Shown here piece by piece: positions 51,918 to 60,102 of a stretch of DNA of 64,000 nt. A model generated the notes under the pieces. The model was given only the letters and a program-made list of their open reading frames with translations. It made no database searches and was not told where the DNA came from. Source of the DNA: CAZOWL01 sp964583605. Its GTDB lineage: Bacteria; Pseudomonadota; Gammaproteobacteria; Chromatiales; Chromatiaceae. A program made the position numbers and the translations under genes. The stretch lies in assembly GCA_964583605.1 (NCBI GenBank), contig CAZOWL010000001.1, forward strand, positions 186,001 through 250,000, read 5' to 3'. Within the stretch, counting starts at the first letter, position 1. The number at the start of each line of letters is the position of its first letter.

Positions 51918-52402
51918 TCCGACATTGGCTGCCTCATCCGCTGCTGACCTTGACCCTGATCGGCGTTTGGCTGTTGCTGGTCAATGAACTCAGCGTGGCC
52001 CAGTTTCTTCTTGCGACGCTCTTCGGCTTGGCCTTGCCCCGCGTGACGAGTGCCTTCTGGCCAGAGCGACCGCGCCTACGCCGACCGTGGCTCCTCGGGC
52101 GCTATGTGTTGCGGTTGCTCGCCGACATCCTCATCGCCAACATCCAGGTGGCCCGCCTGGTCCTCGGCCCCACCGACCGCCTACGCCCGGCCTTCATTGA
52201 GCTGCCTATCGAGCTAACCGACCAGTTCGCGGTTGCCCTCCTGGCCAGCACTGTGTCGCTGACCCCGGGGACGGTGTCGGCCGACGTCAGCCGCGACCGT
52301 CGAACCCTTCTGATACACGCGCTGGATGCGGCCGACCCGGACGCCTTCATCGTTCAAATCAAGAGCCGCTACGAACGGCTCTTGAAGGAGATAATCGGAT
52401 GA
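51914..52402 (+). CDS. mrpE: Mrp antiporter subunit E
   Basis: 162 residues. Two membrane helices at the N-terminus (HPLLTLTLIGVWLLLVNEL, QFLLATLFGLALPRV), then the family's soluble part with TVSLTPGTVSADVSRD and the ending IVQIKSRYERLLKEI. ATGA overlaps at both ends. Confidence 0.93.
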   Translation: MIRHWLPHPLLTLTLIGVWLLLVNELSVAQFLLATLFGLALPRVTSAFWPERPRLRRPWLLGRYVLRLLADILIANIQVARLVLGPTDRLRPAFIELPIELTDQFAVALLASTVSLTPGTVSADVSRDRRTLLIHALDAADPDAFIVQIKSRYERLLKEIIG

Positions 52403-52671
52403 TTCTGCAAGCCGCGATCTACATCGCCTTTGTGATGATGGTACTGGCCATCTTGTTGAATCTATGGCGACTGGTGGCGGGCCCCGACGACCCGGATCGG
52501 ATCCTGGCCTTGGATACCTTCTACATCAACACGATTGCTCTGCTGGTCCTACTCGGTATCCATTTCGACAGCGCCGTTTACTTCGAATCTGCCTTGGTGT
52601 TGGCCTTGATCGGGTTCATCGGCACCGCCGCATTCTGCAAGTACCTGCTGCGCGGCGACGTGATCGAATAG
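52399..52671 (+). CDS. mrpF: Mrp antiporter subunit F
   Basis: 90 residues with three membrane helices and the family motif WRLVAGPDDPDRILALDTF followed by YFESALVLALIGFIGTAAF. Overlaps mrpE by four bases. Eight bases separate it from mrpG. Confidence 0.93.
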   Translation: MILQAAIYIAFVMMVLAILLNLWRLVAGPDDPDRILALDTFYINTIALLVLLGIHFDSAVYFESALVLALIGFIGTAAFCKYLLRGDVIE

Positions 52672-52679
52672 GAGGCTGC

Positions 52680-53003
52680 ATGCTGGTCGAGCTGCTCGTA
52701 TCCTTCTTTCTCCTGGTCGGGGCCGGCTTCGCCCTGATCGGCTCAGTAGGCCTTGCCCGGCTACCCGACTTCTTCTGCCGGCTACATGGCCCGACCAAGG
52801 CCACTACGTTGGGTATCGGCGGCATGTTGGCCGCCTCGCTGGTCTATTTCAGCTTCCGTTCGGCCGCGCTGAGCCTTCACGAGCTGTTGGTCGCTGGGTT
52901 CCTGTTTATGACGGCGCCGATCAGCGCGCACCTGCTCGCAAAGGCGGCCCTCCACTGTCGCGTCAGGACGCGCGCTCCAACACCGAGAGACTTCGAGTCC
53001 TGA
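52680..53003 (+). CDS. mrpG: Mrp antiporter subunit G
   Basis: 107 residues, NuoJ-like, three membrane helices. Motif GLARLPDFFCRLHGPTKATT and ending LFMTAPISAHLLAKAAL are typical. The ATG at 52680 has a perfect TAGGAGG six bases upstream, which sets the start; the longer frame from 52464 is a shadow of mrpF. Last gene of the operon, convergent with the RRM-like gene 17 bases on. Confidence 0.93.
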   Translation: MLVELLVSFFLLVGAGFALIGSVGLARLPDFFCRLHGPTKATTLGIGGMLAASLVYFSFRSAALSLHELLVAGFLFMTAPISAHLLAKAALHCRVRTRAPTPRDFES

Positions 53004-53020
53004 CGAACGACCGATTTGCG

Positions 53021-53587
53021 CTAGCTATCGGCGACGTAGTCCCTAGCCACGGGGACCCACGCGGAGCGTTCCCCCTGCCCGTTCCTGCTGCGCACCGCTC
53101 CGCCCGGCGAGGGGTGGCAGCTCGCGAGCTCGCGGCCCGCCGGCTTGCGCCGCGACGCCCAGGCGGCCAAGAAGCCGCGTGCGTCCGGTGACGGCAACAA
53201 GTCACGCTTCAGATGTGGCCTGCGCCGGTCGTGCCCGTTAAAAGGCGGTGCAGCGGAGTCCTCAGCGCGACTGCGCCAACTGCCACGATGCTGATAGCGG
53301 TGAACGGCCAGCTGATGCCCGCTGAGCAGCTTGCGGTCGAGGATCTCGATCGCGCGGATCGCGACCCGGGGTGGGCCGATCTCGACCAGGCCGTGATGTT
53401 CAACGACACCGGTTTTTCGGTCGACGATGCGTAAAATCTCGCAGTGTGTAATCGTGTTTCGAGAGAGGGACGGCACAAGCGCGGCGGCCTTGAGCTCAGA
53501 GAGAACGAAGTCACGGAGATCGTGCTGGCTCAAGTGGTGCGGCAAGCCACCGACGAATAGAAGTATGGTCCGACGCTTCCCTATCAC
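53021..53587 (-). CDS. RRM-like RNA-binding protein with basic tail
   Basis: 188 residues from a GTG with GGGAGA about nine bases upstream. The first ~100 residues fit an RNA recognition motif: RTILLFVGGLPHHLSQHDL as RNP2 strand and loop, and GVVEHHGLVEIGP in the RNP1 position (aromatics partly replaced). The C-terminus is basic and disordered (RSRAEDSAAPPFNGHDRRRP). It probably binds RNA, perhaps as a cold-shock or regulatory factor. The tail weakens in quality, so the true end might be altered by a frameshift. Confidence 0.6.
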   Translation of the reverse strand: MIGKRRTILLFVGGLPHHLSQHDLRDFVLSELKAAALVPSLSRNTITHCEILRIVDRKTGVVEHHGLVEIGPPRVAIRAIEILDRKLLSGHQLAVHRYQHRGSWRSRAEDSAAPPFNGHDRRRPHLKRDLLPSPDARGFLAAWASRRKPAGRELASCHPSPGGAVRSRNGQGERSAWVPVARDYVADS

Positions 53588-54067
53588 GCTAGATTTCTCC
53601 CGTTGTTCGCGACCTGGTGTGACTAGTATCGGCTATTCTTGGCGCGTCTGCGGCGCGCGGGCGACGAATGGGCGATTAAAACAGACCTCCGCTACCACGC
53701 TCTTCCCGCTGGAATTCCCTGTTCTACGCGTTGCCCCGAAGCCCCTGTCGTAGACCCCCGCGCTACCGCTGCGTGAGACTACTCATTCCTAGGCCCAGGC
53801 CCTTGTCCGCGCGGGCGTTTACGCCCCAGCCTAGTCTACGGCTGGCCCGGTCAGCAAGCCCGTGCTCGAGAAGCCGGGCGTTTCGGGCGCACCGCAAGCA
53901 TGATAGCCACCAACGGTGATCGCGCGATGACAACCACGCCTTCGGCCCCCAATCTGTCTGCGCGGGCCGGCAATGATGAGCCCTGTCTCCGCCCACCAAA
54001 GGCACGCGATTGCAGGGCCCGGGCCGCAGCCCACGATGCCACCCCTGTCAGAGTCGACGCGCTCCGC
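53588..54067. other. intergenic region, no gene recognised
   Basis: 480 bases between the RRM-like gene start and the parE stop. Frames on both strands are short or are antisense shadows of parE. The promoter of the RRM-like gene must lie in the first part. Confidence 0.4.
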
Positions 54068-55954
54068 TCAGACCTCCGCGAGGTCCCCATTCTCCTGAAG
54101 CCAGATGCGCCGATCGCTGGCGCGCTTCTTCGCCAGCAACATATCGACGAGATCGCCGGTGCCATCTTCAGCCTCGACGGTGAGCTGTACCAGCCGGCGG
54201 GTGTCCGGGTGAATCGTTGTCTCGCGGAGCTGCGCGGGATTCATCTCACCCAAGCCCTTGAACCGCTGCACAGTGATCTTGCCCTTGATCTTCTCGGCAG
54301 CAATGCGGTCGAGGATCCCCTGCCGCTCGGCGTCGTCAAGGGCATAGAAGACGTGCTTGCCAATGTCGATGCGATACAGCGGGGGCATGGCCACGTAGAC
54401 GTGACCATGATCGACGAGGCTGCGGAAATGGCGCAGGAATAGCGCGCAGAGCAGCGTGGCGATGTGCGCGCCATCCGAATCAGCATCGGCCAGGATGCAG
54501 ATCTTGGCGAAACGCAGCCGCGAGAGATCGTCACTTCCGGGGTCGACGCCGATCGCAACGGCAATGTCATGGACCTCTTGAGACGCCAGGATATCGAGGG
54601 GATCGACCTCCCAGGTGTTCAGGATCTTGCCCCGCAGCGGCATGATCGCCTGAAATTCCCGATCGCGGGCCTGGGCGGCCGAGCCGCCGGCGGAATCGCC
54701 CTCGACGAGGAACAACTCGCTGCGATCCGGATCCGTCGACGTACAGTCCTTGAGCTTCCCCGGCAGCGCCGGCCCCTGCGTCACCTTCTTGCGCGCCACC
54801 TTGCGTCCAGCCCGCAGGCGGGCCTGGGCCGCACCGATCGCCAGATCGGCGATTCGTTCTCCCTCCGCGACATGCTGATTGAGCCACAGGCTGAAAGCAT
54901 CCTTGACGACTCCCGAGACAAAGGTCGCGCATTCCCGCGACGACAGACGCTCTTTCGTCTGCCCCGAGAACTGGGGGTCGAGGAGCTTGACCGAGAGGAT
55001 GTAGGACAGTCGCGACCATACATCCTCGGGCGCCAGCTTGACGCCACGCGGCAGCAGATTGCGGAATTCGCAGAACTCGCGCACAGCCTCGGTAAGCCCC
55101 GTCCGCAGGCCGTTCACGTGGGTGCCACCCTGCACCGTCGGAATCAGGTTGACGTAGCTCTCGGTAATCAAGTCGCCGGCCTCCGGCAGCCAGACGACGG
55201 CCCAGCTGGCCGCCTCTGTGGTGCCTTCCAGGTCGCCGGTGAAGGGCTCGGCGGGTAACATCTCGGCATCGGCAAGGCTCAGTTGAAGGTAGTCCTTCAG
55301 CCCGGCCTCGTAGCACCAGGTCTGCTCTTCATCGCTGGCCTCGTCGCGAAAGCGCACGCTGAGTCCCGGGCAGAGCACGGCCTTGGCGCGGAGCAGATGC
55401 CGCAGAGGCCGCACTGCAAACCGCGGGACATCGAAGTACTTCGGGTCGGGCCAGAACCGCAGCCGGGTACCAGTGTCGTGGCGGGCGACCTTGCCGACCT
55501 CCTCCAATGGTGAGCACCTCTCGCCCTCGGCGAAGGCCATGTTGTACTCGCGCCCGTCACGCTTGACCCACACCTCCAGGTGCTTGGACAGGGCGTTGAC
55601 AACCGATACGCCGACCCCGTGCAGACCACCGGCGAAGCGGTAGCTTTCGTGAGAGAACTTGCCGCCGGCGTGGAGCTTGGTCAGGATGACCTCGACGCCG
55701 GGCACGCCGATCACCGGATGGCGGTCCACCGGCATTCCACGCCCATCATCGCTGACCTCGAGGGAGCCGTCCTCGTAGAGCACGACCTCGATCCGTCGGG
55801 CGTGGCCGGCGATCGCCTCGTCGACGCTGTTGTCGATGACCTCCTGGGCCAGATGGTTCGGTCGCGTCGTATCGGTATACATGCCCGGGCGCTTACGCAC
55901 CGGGTCAAGCCCGCTCAGTACCTCAATCGCCGAGGCGTCGTACATGCCAGCCAT
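54068..55954 (-). CDS. parE: DNA topoisomerase IV subunit B
   Basis: 628 residues, the usual ParE size. ParE is the ATPase subunit of the enzyme that unlinks daughter chromosomes. The GHKL ATPase is evident (QEVIDNSVDEAIAG, VSDDGRGMPVD, GLHGVGVSVVNALS), then the transducer and the TOPRIM metal motifs LVEGDSAGGSA and ILADADSDGAHIATLL. It lacks the GyrB insert, and the RRIWLQENGDLAEV end is typical of ParE. GGGAG lies just before the ATG. The partner parC is not in the window. Confidence 0.96.
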   Translation of the reverse strand: MAGMYDASAIEVLSGLDPVRKRPGMYTDTTRPNHLAQEVIDNSVDEAIAGHARRIEVVLYEDGSLEVSDDGRGMPVDRHPVIGVPGVEVILTKLHAGGKFSHESYRFAGGLHGVGVSVVNALSKHLEVWVKRDGREYNMAFAEGERCSPLEEVGKVARHDTGTRLRFWPDPKYFDVPRFAVRPLRHLLRAKAVLCPGLSVRFRDEASDEEQTWCYEAGLKDYLQLSLADAEMLPAEPFTGDLEGTTEAASWAVVWLPEAGDLITESYVNLIPTVQGGTHVNGLRTGLTEAVREFCEFRNLLPRGVKLAPEDVWSRLSYILSVKLLDPQFSGQTKERLSSRECATFVSGVVKDAFSLWLNQHVAEGERIADLAIGAAQARLRAGRKVARKKVTQGPALPGKLKDCTSTDPDRSELFLVEGDSAGGSAAQARDREFQAIMPLRGKILNTWEVDPLDILASQEVHDIAVAIGVDPGSDDLSRLRFAKICILADADSDGAHIATLLCALFLRHFRSLVDHGHVYVAMPPLYRIDIGKHVFYALDDAERQGILDRIAAEKIKGKITVQRFKGLGEMNPAQLRETTIHPDTRRLVQLTVEAEDGTGDLVDMLLAKKRASDRRIWLQENGDLAEV

Positions 55955-56183
55955 GGGCTCCCATTGTGAATGCTCTGAAAGGCCGAAGGTTGTTGACCGA
56001 TCCCGACGGTGCCAGCCTGCGCTTCGCCCGCGCTGAATGCAGTGAGGTAGTGACGCATCGGGCGTGAATTATTGCCCTGTCGCGTCCGCCGCGCTCGCAC
56101 AAGGCGAATCGCGGGGCTACCCCCGAAGGCCGGCTGGCCAAGCCGAATTGACCATGTCGACGCCGTAAGCTACCGTAATCGCG

Positions 56184-56444
56184 ATGACTGATACAAACCC
56201 CACGCGCACCGAGGACGAGTCTCCGGAGCCGAGCTTCGAGAAGTCCCTCGAGGAGCTGGAGACCCTCGTCGGTAAGCTCGAAAACGACGACCTGACCTTG
56301 GAGCAATCCCTCACGCTGTTCGCGCGCGGCGTAGCCTTGACCCGCTCCTGCCAACAGGCGCTCGAGGCCGCCGAGCAACGTATCCGAATCCTCACCGAGC
56401 CGTCGGCGGACGCACGTCTAGCGCCGTTTCTCACCGATGACTGA
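56184..56444 (+). CDS. xseB: exodeoxyribonuclease VII small subunit
   Basis: 86 residues. XseB packs against the XseA nuclease subunit, degrading single-stranded DNA. The conserved core SFEKSLEELETLVGKLENDD then LTLEQSLTLFARGVALTR is complete. Its end overlaps ispA by eight bases, the standard arrangement. Confidence 0.95.
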   Translation: MTDTNPTRTEDESPEPSFEKSLEELETLVGKLENDDLTLEQSLTLFARGVALTRSCQQALEAAEQRIRILTEPSADARLAPFLTDD

Positions 56445-57330
56445 TTCCGCCCTCGCCGCCTTCACAGCCCGTTGCCAGGCGCAAGTAGACACGGCATTGG
56501 GGCATCGTCTGCCCCGAGCGGATGCCGAGCCAGCCAGGCTACATGCAGCCATGCGCTATGCGGTGCTCGGCGGCGGCAAGCGCATCCGCCCGACCTTGGT
56601 TTACGCGGCCGCCGAAGCGCTTGGCTTGGAGTCACGACAAGTCGACGCCGCGGCCTGCGCTGTCGAGCTGATCCACAGCTATTCGCTGATACACGATGAC
56701 CTGCCGGCCATGGATGACGATGCCCTGCGTCGGGGCCGCGCGACCTGCCACAAGGCTTTCGACGAGGCGACAGCCATTCTGGCCGGTGATGCCCTACAGA
56801 CGCTTGCCTTCCAGGTCCTGGCCTCTGAGGAGACGCTCTCTGCTGAAGCCCGTCTAACCATGGTCGATACGCTGGCGCGCGCCAGCGGCTCCATCGGGAT
56901 GGTCGGGGGGCAGGCGCTCGATCTCGCCGCCGAGGGACAACACCTCGACCGCAGCGGGCTGGAGAACATCCACATCCGTAAGACCGGGGCCTTAATCGGC
57001 GCCTGCGTGCGGATGCCGACGCATGTCCTGCCCACGCCGAACACCGACATGCTCGACCGCCTCGACCGCTACGCGACCTGTCTTGGCCTCGCCTTCCAGA
57101 TCCGCGACGATGTCCTCGATGTCGAGGGCGAGACCGCGGTCATCGGCAAGACCCAAGGCAAAGACGCCACTCAGGCGAAAGCCACCTATCCGTCGCTGTT
57201 AGGACTCGAGGGCGCGAAGGAGGCCGCAGATTCGCTCATCACTGATGCGCTCGACAGCCTGGCTGGCCTCGGCCCCGGGGCGGACCCGTTGCGTTGGCTG
57301 GCTCGCTATATCGTACAGCGCGATCACTGA
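56437..57330 (+). CDS. ispA: farnesyl diphosphate synthase (geranyltranstransferase)
   Basis: 297 residues. It adds isopentenyl diphosphate to make C15 farnesyl diphosphate for quinones, carotenoids and undecaprenyl carriers. The first Asp-rich motif DDLPAMDDD (from residue 87) has the two-residue insert of bacterial FPP synthases; the second, QIRDDVLDVEG, is near 224. GGGKRIRP and GGQALDLAAEGQ are also present. dxs, often next, is replaced here by repeat copy 6. Confidence 0.95.
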   Translation: MTDSALAAFTARCQAQVDTALGHRLPRADAEPARLHAAMRYAVLGGGKRIRPTLVYAAAEALGLESRQVDAAACAVELIHSYSLIHDDLPAMDDDALRRGRATCHKAFDEATAILAGDALQTLAFQVLASEETLSAEARLTMVDTLARASGSIGMVGGQALDLAAEGQHLDRSGLENIHIRKTGALIGACVRMPTHVLPTPNTDMLDRLDRYATCLGLAFQIRDDVLDVEGETAVIGKTQGKDATQAKATYPSLLGLEGAKEAADSLITDALDSLAGLGPGADPLRWLARYIVQRDH

Positions 57331-57722
57331 AGGGGGTTGGATCGAGCTTTCTTGCGTTGGCTCGTCGAGGCCCCAAGTCCGGACGGAGATGGAGGCGGCA
57401 ACGATTGGCCAGTGGACTGTGTTCTTGCCGCGATCCGACCTGGCCAGCCGTTTACCGCTCTCGGCCGGCCTGCCAGCATCGACTAAAGAGAGGGCTGGGG
57501 AACGACCATGACGAGCAGCGCCTTGCATGCTTTCGGATGGTGTTAATCGCAGTAAACGCTACCATGAAATTCGCGAAGCACGTTCGCTCCCTCGCCCTCT
57601 GGGAGAGGGTTGGGGTGAGGGAACGATCAGGGGCGAGGCGACGTTTCATCATCTGGGGTGGCTCGCCTCGCCCCATGATGGTTAGCTTGACTACCCTGTA
57701 TTTCCGTTGAGGAACCGAGGCC
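57331..57722. other. intergenic region ispA-folE2 with repeat copy 6
   Basis: About 390 bases with no gene recognised apart from the repeat. The folE2 promoter should lie in the last part. Confidence 0.4.
57561..57684 (-). repeat. dispersed palindromic repeat, copy 6 (inverted)
   Basis: Full unit in the opposite orientation to the other five, ending 38 bases before the folE2 start. Its sequence is closest to copy 5. Confidence 0.85.
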
Positions 57723-58547
57723 GTGGAAGTAGCCCGTAAGGCTAACCGAGTCGTGACGACGATCGCCGATGTCCAGGCCAGCCAGGACAGCCGCCGCATC
57801 GCCATCGATAAGGTTGGCATCAAAGACATCCGCCATCCCGTTCGGATTCGCGATCGCTCGAATGGCGAACAGCACACGGTGGCGATCTTCAACATGTACG
57901 TGCACCTGCCGCACAACTTCAAAGGCACGCACATGTCGCGTTTCGTACAGATCCTCAATGGGCACGAGCACCAGATCAGCGTTGCCTCATTCGAGAAGAT
58001 GCTCGAGGAGATGGCCGAACGGCTCGAGTCGGAGACCGGGCATATCGAGATGCGCTTCCCTTACTTCGTGCGCAAGCAGGCCCCAGTCAGCGGCGTCCCA
58101 AGCCTCCTCGACTACGATGTCACCTTCATCGGCGAGATCCGTGGCGGGGCGCCCGTGATGTACGTCAAGGTTGTCGTGCCGGTGACCAGTCTCTGCCCCT
58201 GCTCCAAGGAGATCGCAGCCTATGGCGCCCACAACCAGCGCTCGCACGTCACGGTGCAGGTCCGCAACCGGGGCTTCATCTGGGTCGAGGAGATCATCGA
58301 GCTCGTAGAGCAGGAAGCCTCCTGCGAGATCTTTGGGCTTCTGAAGCGGCCCGATGAAAAGTACGTCACCGAGCGGGCCTACGACAACCCGAAGTTCGTC
58401 GAGGACATGGTACGTGATGTGGCCGTGAAACTGATGGCCGACGATCGCGTCGGGGCCTACGTCGTCGAGGCCGAGAACTTCGAATCCATTCACAACCATT
58501 CCGCCTACGCCCTGGTTGAGCAGGACAAAGAGGCGCTCACGCCTTGA
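57723..58547 (+). CDS. folE2: GTP cyclohydrolase FolE2 (type IB)
   Basis: 274 residues. It converts GTP to 7,8-dihydroneopterin triphosphate, the first step toward folate and also queuosine. The IB signature VTSLCPCSKEIAAYGAHNQRSH is intact with its metal-binding Cys near residue 159, and HMSRFVQILN and ENFESIHNHSAYA are typical. FolE2 does not need zinc and replaces FolE when zinc is low; no Zur box was recognised upstream. GTG start with GAGG five bases upstream. The 3' end overlaps the convergent murI by 11 bases. Confidence 0.95.
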   Translation: MEVARKANRVVTTIADVQASQDSRRIAIDKVGIKDIRHPVRIRDRSNGEQHTVAIFNMYVHLPHNFKGTHMSRFVQILNGHEHQISVASFEKMLEEMAERLESETGHIEMRFPYFVRKQAPVSGVPSLLDYDVTFIGEIRGGAPVMYVKVVVPVTSLCPCSKEIAAYGAHNQRSHVTVQVRNRGFIWVEEIIELVEQEASCEIFGLLKRPDEKYVTERAYDNPKFVEDMVRDVAVKLMADDRVGAYVVEAENFESIHNHSAYALVEQDKEALTP

Positions 58548-59391
58548 CTGGAGCCCTGGCCCCCGCGTCAAGCACGCGCGAAACCGGCGACTGCGGCAAC
58601 GGCCTGACCGTCCCCGCCGCCGGCCACAGCCTTCGGATGACTAGAGCGGTCAGCTGAGGGGGCCCGCTGGTCAGAAAGAGCTCTCGCCCCGGCACTGTGC
58701 TGGCACGCAACAACGCATGCTCGGCGAGTCGCCGGCGCACCTGGCGGGCCACGGCCGCGCTGGCATCCATCACCAGCACCCCTGCACCGGCGATCTCCGT
58801 TATCAAGGGTGTTACATGTGGATAGTGCGTGCACCCGAGCACGATGACATCGGCCTGTTGGGCTAACAGGGGCCGAAGATAGCGCTGCAGGAGATCGCGC
58901 GTCTGAGGACCGTCGAGGTCGCCCGCCTCGATCCGCTCGACCAGCCCAGGACAGGGCTGCACCAGGACCTCCGCGCCCCCGCCGACGCGTCCAAGCAACT
59001 CTACGAACCGGTGGCTGGCCAATGTGTGACTCGTCGCCAGGACACCTACGACCCCGCTGCGGCTGATAGCCACGGCCGGTTTGACCGCCGGCTCCATCGC
59101 GATGACCGGCTGGGCATAGAGCGAGCGCAATCGCTGCACGGCGGCACCACTCGCGGTATTGCACGCGACGACGATCGCCTTGGCGCGTTGGGCGATCAGG
59201 ACCTCGGTCAGCGCCATAGCCCGAGTCAGGACGACTTCCGGCTCCTTATCGCCATATGGGGCGTGGGCGGAATCCGCGATGTAGACGAGGTCTTCGTAAG
59301 GCAGCTCTCGGCGGATCTCACGCAGAACGGACAGGCCCCCGACTCCGGAATCGAACACACCGATAGGATCCAACGGGCTCAAGGTGGCCAC
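58537..59391 (-). CDS. murI: glutamate racemase
   Basis: 284 residues from GTG 59391. It makes D-glutamate for peptidoglycan. Both catalytic cysteines are present in CNTASGAAV and GCTHYPHV, and the start PIGVFDSGVGGLSVL is canonical, followed by IADSAHAPYGDKEP. The frame extends upstream to 59583 through an Arg-rich stretch that overlaps the next gene, which is rejected. Exact start uncertain by a few codons (TTG at 59379 or 59370 also possible). Confidence 0.93.
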   Translation of the reverse strand: MATLSPLDPIGVFDSGVGGLSVLREIRRELPYEDLVYIADSAHAPYGDKEPEVVLTRAMALTEVLIAQRAKAIVVACNTASGAAVQRLRSLYAQPVIAMEPAVKPAVAISRSGVVGVLATSHTLASHRFVELLGRVGGGAEVLVQPCPGLVERIEAGDLDGPQTRDLLQRYLRPLLAQQADVIVLGCTHYPHVTPLITEIAGAGVLVMDASAAVARQVRRRLAEHALLRASTVPGRELFLTSGPPQLTALVIRRLWPAAGTVRPLPQSPVSRVLDAGARAPVKA

Positions 59392-59416
59392 AATCGGAAG
59401 AGTCGAGATTTCCGAA

Positions 59417-59983
59417 TCAGCCCGCGCCGCCGGGGATCGCACCCGGTGACAGCCAGAAGAGGGACGCTTCCTCGTCACGCGTGACGCGCCCCGCCGGGGC
59501 GACGATGACACCTTGGCCGGTCGGCCAGGTATAGGTCGAAGTCGGGCCTGCAGCCGTCTCCGCCGCCTGCGGCGGCGAGCCAAGCCGGTCGTTCAGCCAC
59601 CGCAGAATGCGCTCATGGTAGACACGTCGGTAGTCAACCCTTACCGCCGCCAGGTGCTCGTCGGCAAAGAAGAGCGCCAGGCCACGCGACGGGATCCCGT
59701 TGAAGGTTCCGATATCCGCTGTGCACAGATAGTCACCAAAAGGTGTCTCGGCCGCCCCGCATTGGAGGTCGAGATCGGCAAAGCGATCACGGAAATCGGC
59801 TTCGGTGAGCGCTGAGTGAAGCCGCTCGGGGGCGAGATTGAGCTTCGCCTTGCCGAGCAACGAGAGCAGAACGGTATCGGTCCGCCACTGGCCATCCTCG
59901 GTGAGGACGAGCCAGACGAAGGGACCGATCACAACAGCAAGCAGCAGGAGCTTCTTGTAGAGGGGGTGCAGGCGCGGCTTCAT
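59417..59983 (-). CDS. membrane-anchored hypothetical protein
   Basis: 188 residues. One N-terminal hydrophobic segment (about 12-27, LLLLAVVIGPFVWLVL) with a basic start suggests an inner-membrane anchor and a periplasmic domain of ~150 residues containing two Cys (DLQCGAAET, GDYLCTADI) that could form a disulfide. No family recognised. Its stop lies 25 bases before murI on the same strand, so they may be co-transcribed. Confidence 0.75.
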   Translation of the reverse strand: MKPRLHPLYKKLLLLAVVIGPFVWLVLTEDGQWRTDTVLLSLLGKAKLNLAPERLHSALTEADFRDRFADLDLQCGAAETPFGDYLCTADIGTFNGIPSRGLALFFADEHLAAVRVDYRRVYHERILRWLNDRLGSPPQAAETAAGPTSTYTWPTGQGVIVAPAGRVTRDEEASLFWLSPGAIPGGAG

Positions 59984-60102
59984 GGCAGCGCTATTCTACC
60001 GGGCCGGCCGCAAGGCGGGAATCGGCCGCGTCTCCGCCTCGCATCACCGGTCACAGGCCTTTAGACTGCGGGGCCCAGTCGCACAACGCCCAGAAGAAGA
60101 TC

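Noticed and set aside
53900..54442. 180-residue + strand frame overlapping the end of parE
   Set aside because: Mostly antisense to parE and without family resemblance.
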